In this document: piece by piece, positions 32,418 through 33,196 of the stretch
How the letters are laid out: each line of letters starts with the position of its first letter
Numbering within the stretch: position 1 is the first letter of the stretch
Source of the DNA: Rhodospirillaceae bacterium
GTDB taxonomy: Bacteria; Pseudomonadota; Alphaproteobacteria; Rhodospirillales; JABHCV01
DNA length: 33,196 nt
NCBI GenBank assembly: GCA_018671895.1
Contig: JABHGV010000028.1
Span: forward strand, 1 to 33,196
Direction: 5' to 3'
Notes under the pieces: model-generated
Databases searched by the model: none
Seen by the model: only the letters and a program-made list of their open reading frames with translations
What the model was told of the DNA's origin: nothing
Translations under genes and position numbers: made by a program

Positions 32418-33196
32418 TTACGTCGACAACACAACCGTCTGCGAAAGGTTCAAGTGCAAGGCCACGGCCTCGCCTTCACCGACCGGCGCAACGCCGGACT
32501 GGTGCGCCTCGTCGACTAGCACCTGATGCGGGCCGACGGCGACAACATAACGAATGGTGCCGCCCAGGAACTCCACATGCACGACGTTGCCGTCAAGGCG
32601 CATACAGTTTTCCATGGTCGGCTCTGCCGCAGGGGTCAAAACCACATTTTGCGGTCTGAACACCAATGCCCGGCCATCTGTTGGCGGGTTGCTGACATCA
32701 ACAGAGATACCGCCGTCGGCCTTGAACGTGGAGCCGTCAACGGTGCCGGAAATAACATTGGCGGTGCCCAGGAAACCGGCGACGAACAGGTTGTCGGGGT
32801 TGTCGTACAGGTCCATCGGCGCGCCGACCTGTTGCAGGATGCCTGCGTCCAGCACCGCCATCCGGTCCGACATGGTGTTGGCTTCTTCCTGATCGTGGGT
32901 CACAAAGATCGTCGTCAGCCCCAGCTTGCGTTGCAGGGTGCGAATTTCATTGCGCATCTGGACCCGCAGATTTGCGTCCAGATTGGACAGCGGTTCGTCC
33001 AGCAGCAGCACCCGGGGGCGCACGACAATGGTGCGGGCCAGTGCGACGCGCTGTTGCTGGCCACCCGACAATTGCGAGGGGCGGCGGTTGGCGTAATCCA
33101 GCAGGCCGACCATCTCCAGCGCCTCATCGACCCGTTCGTTGATTTCGGCTGCTGGCAGATGGCGTTCTTCCAGCCCGAACGCTACATTCTTGCGCA
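32418..33196 (-). CDS. ABC transporter ATP-binding protein, 5' part outside the window
   Basis: Partial: about 259 C-terminal residues, open at the right edge. The signature [15 protein letters not shown], Walker [15 protein letters not shown] and the switch histidine in FVTHDQEEA are present; Walker A lies outside. After the ATPase core come [15 protein letters not shown] and a TOBE-type domain ([12 protein letters not shown] to AVALHLN). This is the MalK/PotA/FbpC class of importers for polyamines, iron, sugars or phosphonates. AEP importers also belong here, but nothing in this part fixes the substrate. It converges on the methyltransferase gene with 9 bp between stops. Confidence 0.93.
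   Translation of the reverse strand, partial: RKNVAFGLEERHLPAAEINERVDEALEMVGLLDYANRRPSQLSGGQQQRVALARTIVVRPRVLLLDEPLSNLDANLRVQMRNEIRTLQRKLGLTTIFVTHDQEEANTMSDRMAVLDAGILQQVGAPMDLYDNPDNLFVAGFLGTANVISGTVDGSTFKADGGISVDVSNPPTDGRALVFRPQNVVLTPAAEPTMENCMRLDGNVVHVEFLGGTIRYVVAVGPHQVLVDEAHQSGVAPVGEGEAVALHLNLSQTVVLST

Noticed and set aside
31566-32468. Insertion sequence or transposon flanked by direct repeats
   Set aside because: The repeats are the coding end of the transporter gene, not a short target duplication. There are no terminal inverted repeats and no transposase or integrase gene between them.
1-33196. CRISPR array, prophage or toxin-antitoxin pair
   Set aside because: No regularly spaced repeats, phage structural genes or typical small overlapping toxin-antitoxin pairs are seen.

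Overview
The window looks like part of the chromosome of a free-living, motile alphaproteobacterium, most like the Rhodospirillales and relatives. The signs are moderately high GC, an alphaproteobacterial-type serC-serA pair with a leader RNA, the yfgM-bamB-der and radA-cvpA-purF neighbourhoods, and TTAA-N7-TTAAC sites of the CtrA type. An oxygen-independent ubiquinone operon, a tungsten aldehyde oxidoreductase operon and FNR-type boxes point to life at low or no oxygen. I see no tRNA or rRNA gene, CRISPR array, prophage or intact insertion sequence.

Layout. 1-3.7 kb: a phytanoyl-CoA-dioxygenase-family (PhyH) gene on + runs into the convergent ubiT-ubiU-ubiV operon on -. Each unit has a perfect TTGAC-N4-GTCAA box upstream. 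3.8-7.0 kb: an SLC13-type anion permease with two RCK_C/TrkA_C-type domains and a membrane class III nucleotide cyclase. 7.0-9.9 kb: a clear sigma-70 promoter, a two-hairpin leader and serC-serA. 9.9-14.2 kb: the aldehyde oxidoreductase operon aorA (four-cluster ferredoxin), aorB (W-pterin subunit), a strong internal terminator, aorC (FAD subunit), aorD (MoaD/ThiS-like) and an unrecognised small protein ending in GGG. 14.2-18.2 kb on -: der, bamB, a YfgM-like protein and a thiol-redox protein. 18.3-19.4 kb on -: a cysteine-free, flagellin-shaped protein. Divergent from it on + are a small lipoprotein, a Sel1-repeat protein and a cobD-type threonine-phosphate decarboxylase. Two perfect CtrA-type boxes lie between.

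21.9-31.0 kb on -: a long, tightly packed run. Transcription order is radA, cvpA, purF, a short-chain dehydrogenase, a PEP mutase-nucleotidyltransferase fusion, phosphonopyruvate decarboxylase, 2-aminoethylphosphonate (AEP) transaminase, marC and a DUF3253 gene. The middle three encode a complete route from phosphoenolpyruvate to AEP, and the fused domain could nucleotidylate the product. So a phosphonate-making module sits directly behind purine and housekeeping genes, with stop/start overlaps or gaps of 12 bp or less.

31.1-33.2 kb: a small unknown gene, an orphan SAM-dependent methyltransferase on +, and the 3' part of an ABC transporter ATPase gene on - that runs off the right edge. The methyltransferase is flanked by two copies of the ATPase gene's last 17 codons. 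The outer copy is a stub still followed by its own terminator, which suggests the methyltransferase segment was inserted at the 3' end of the transporter gene.

The points most worth following are the FNR-boxed dioxygenase opposite the anaerobic ubiquinone operon, the transporter-gene stub, the phosphonate module in the purF run, and the second glycine-tailed small protein in the aor operon.
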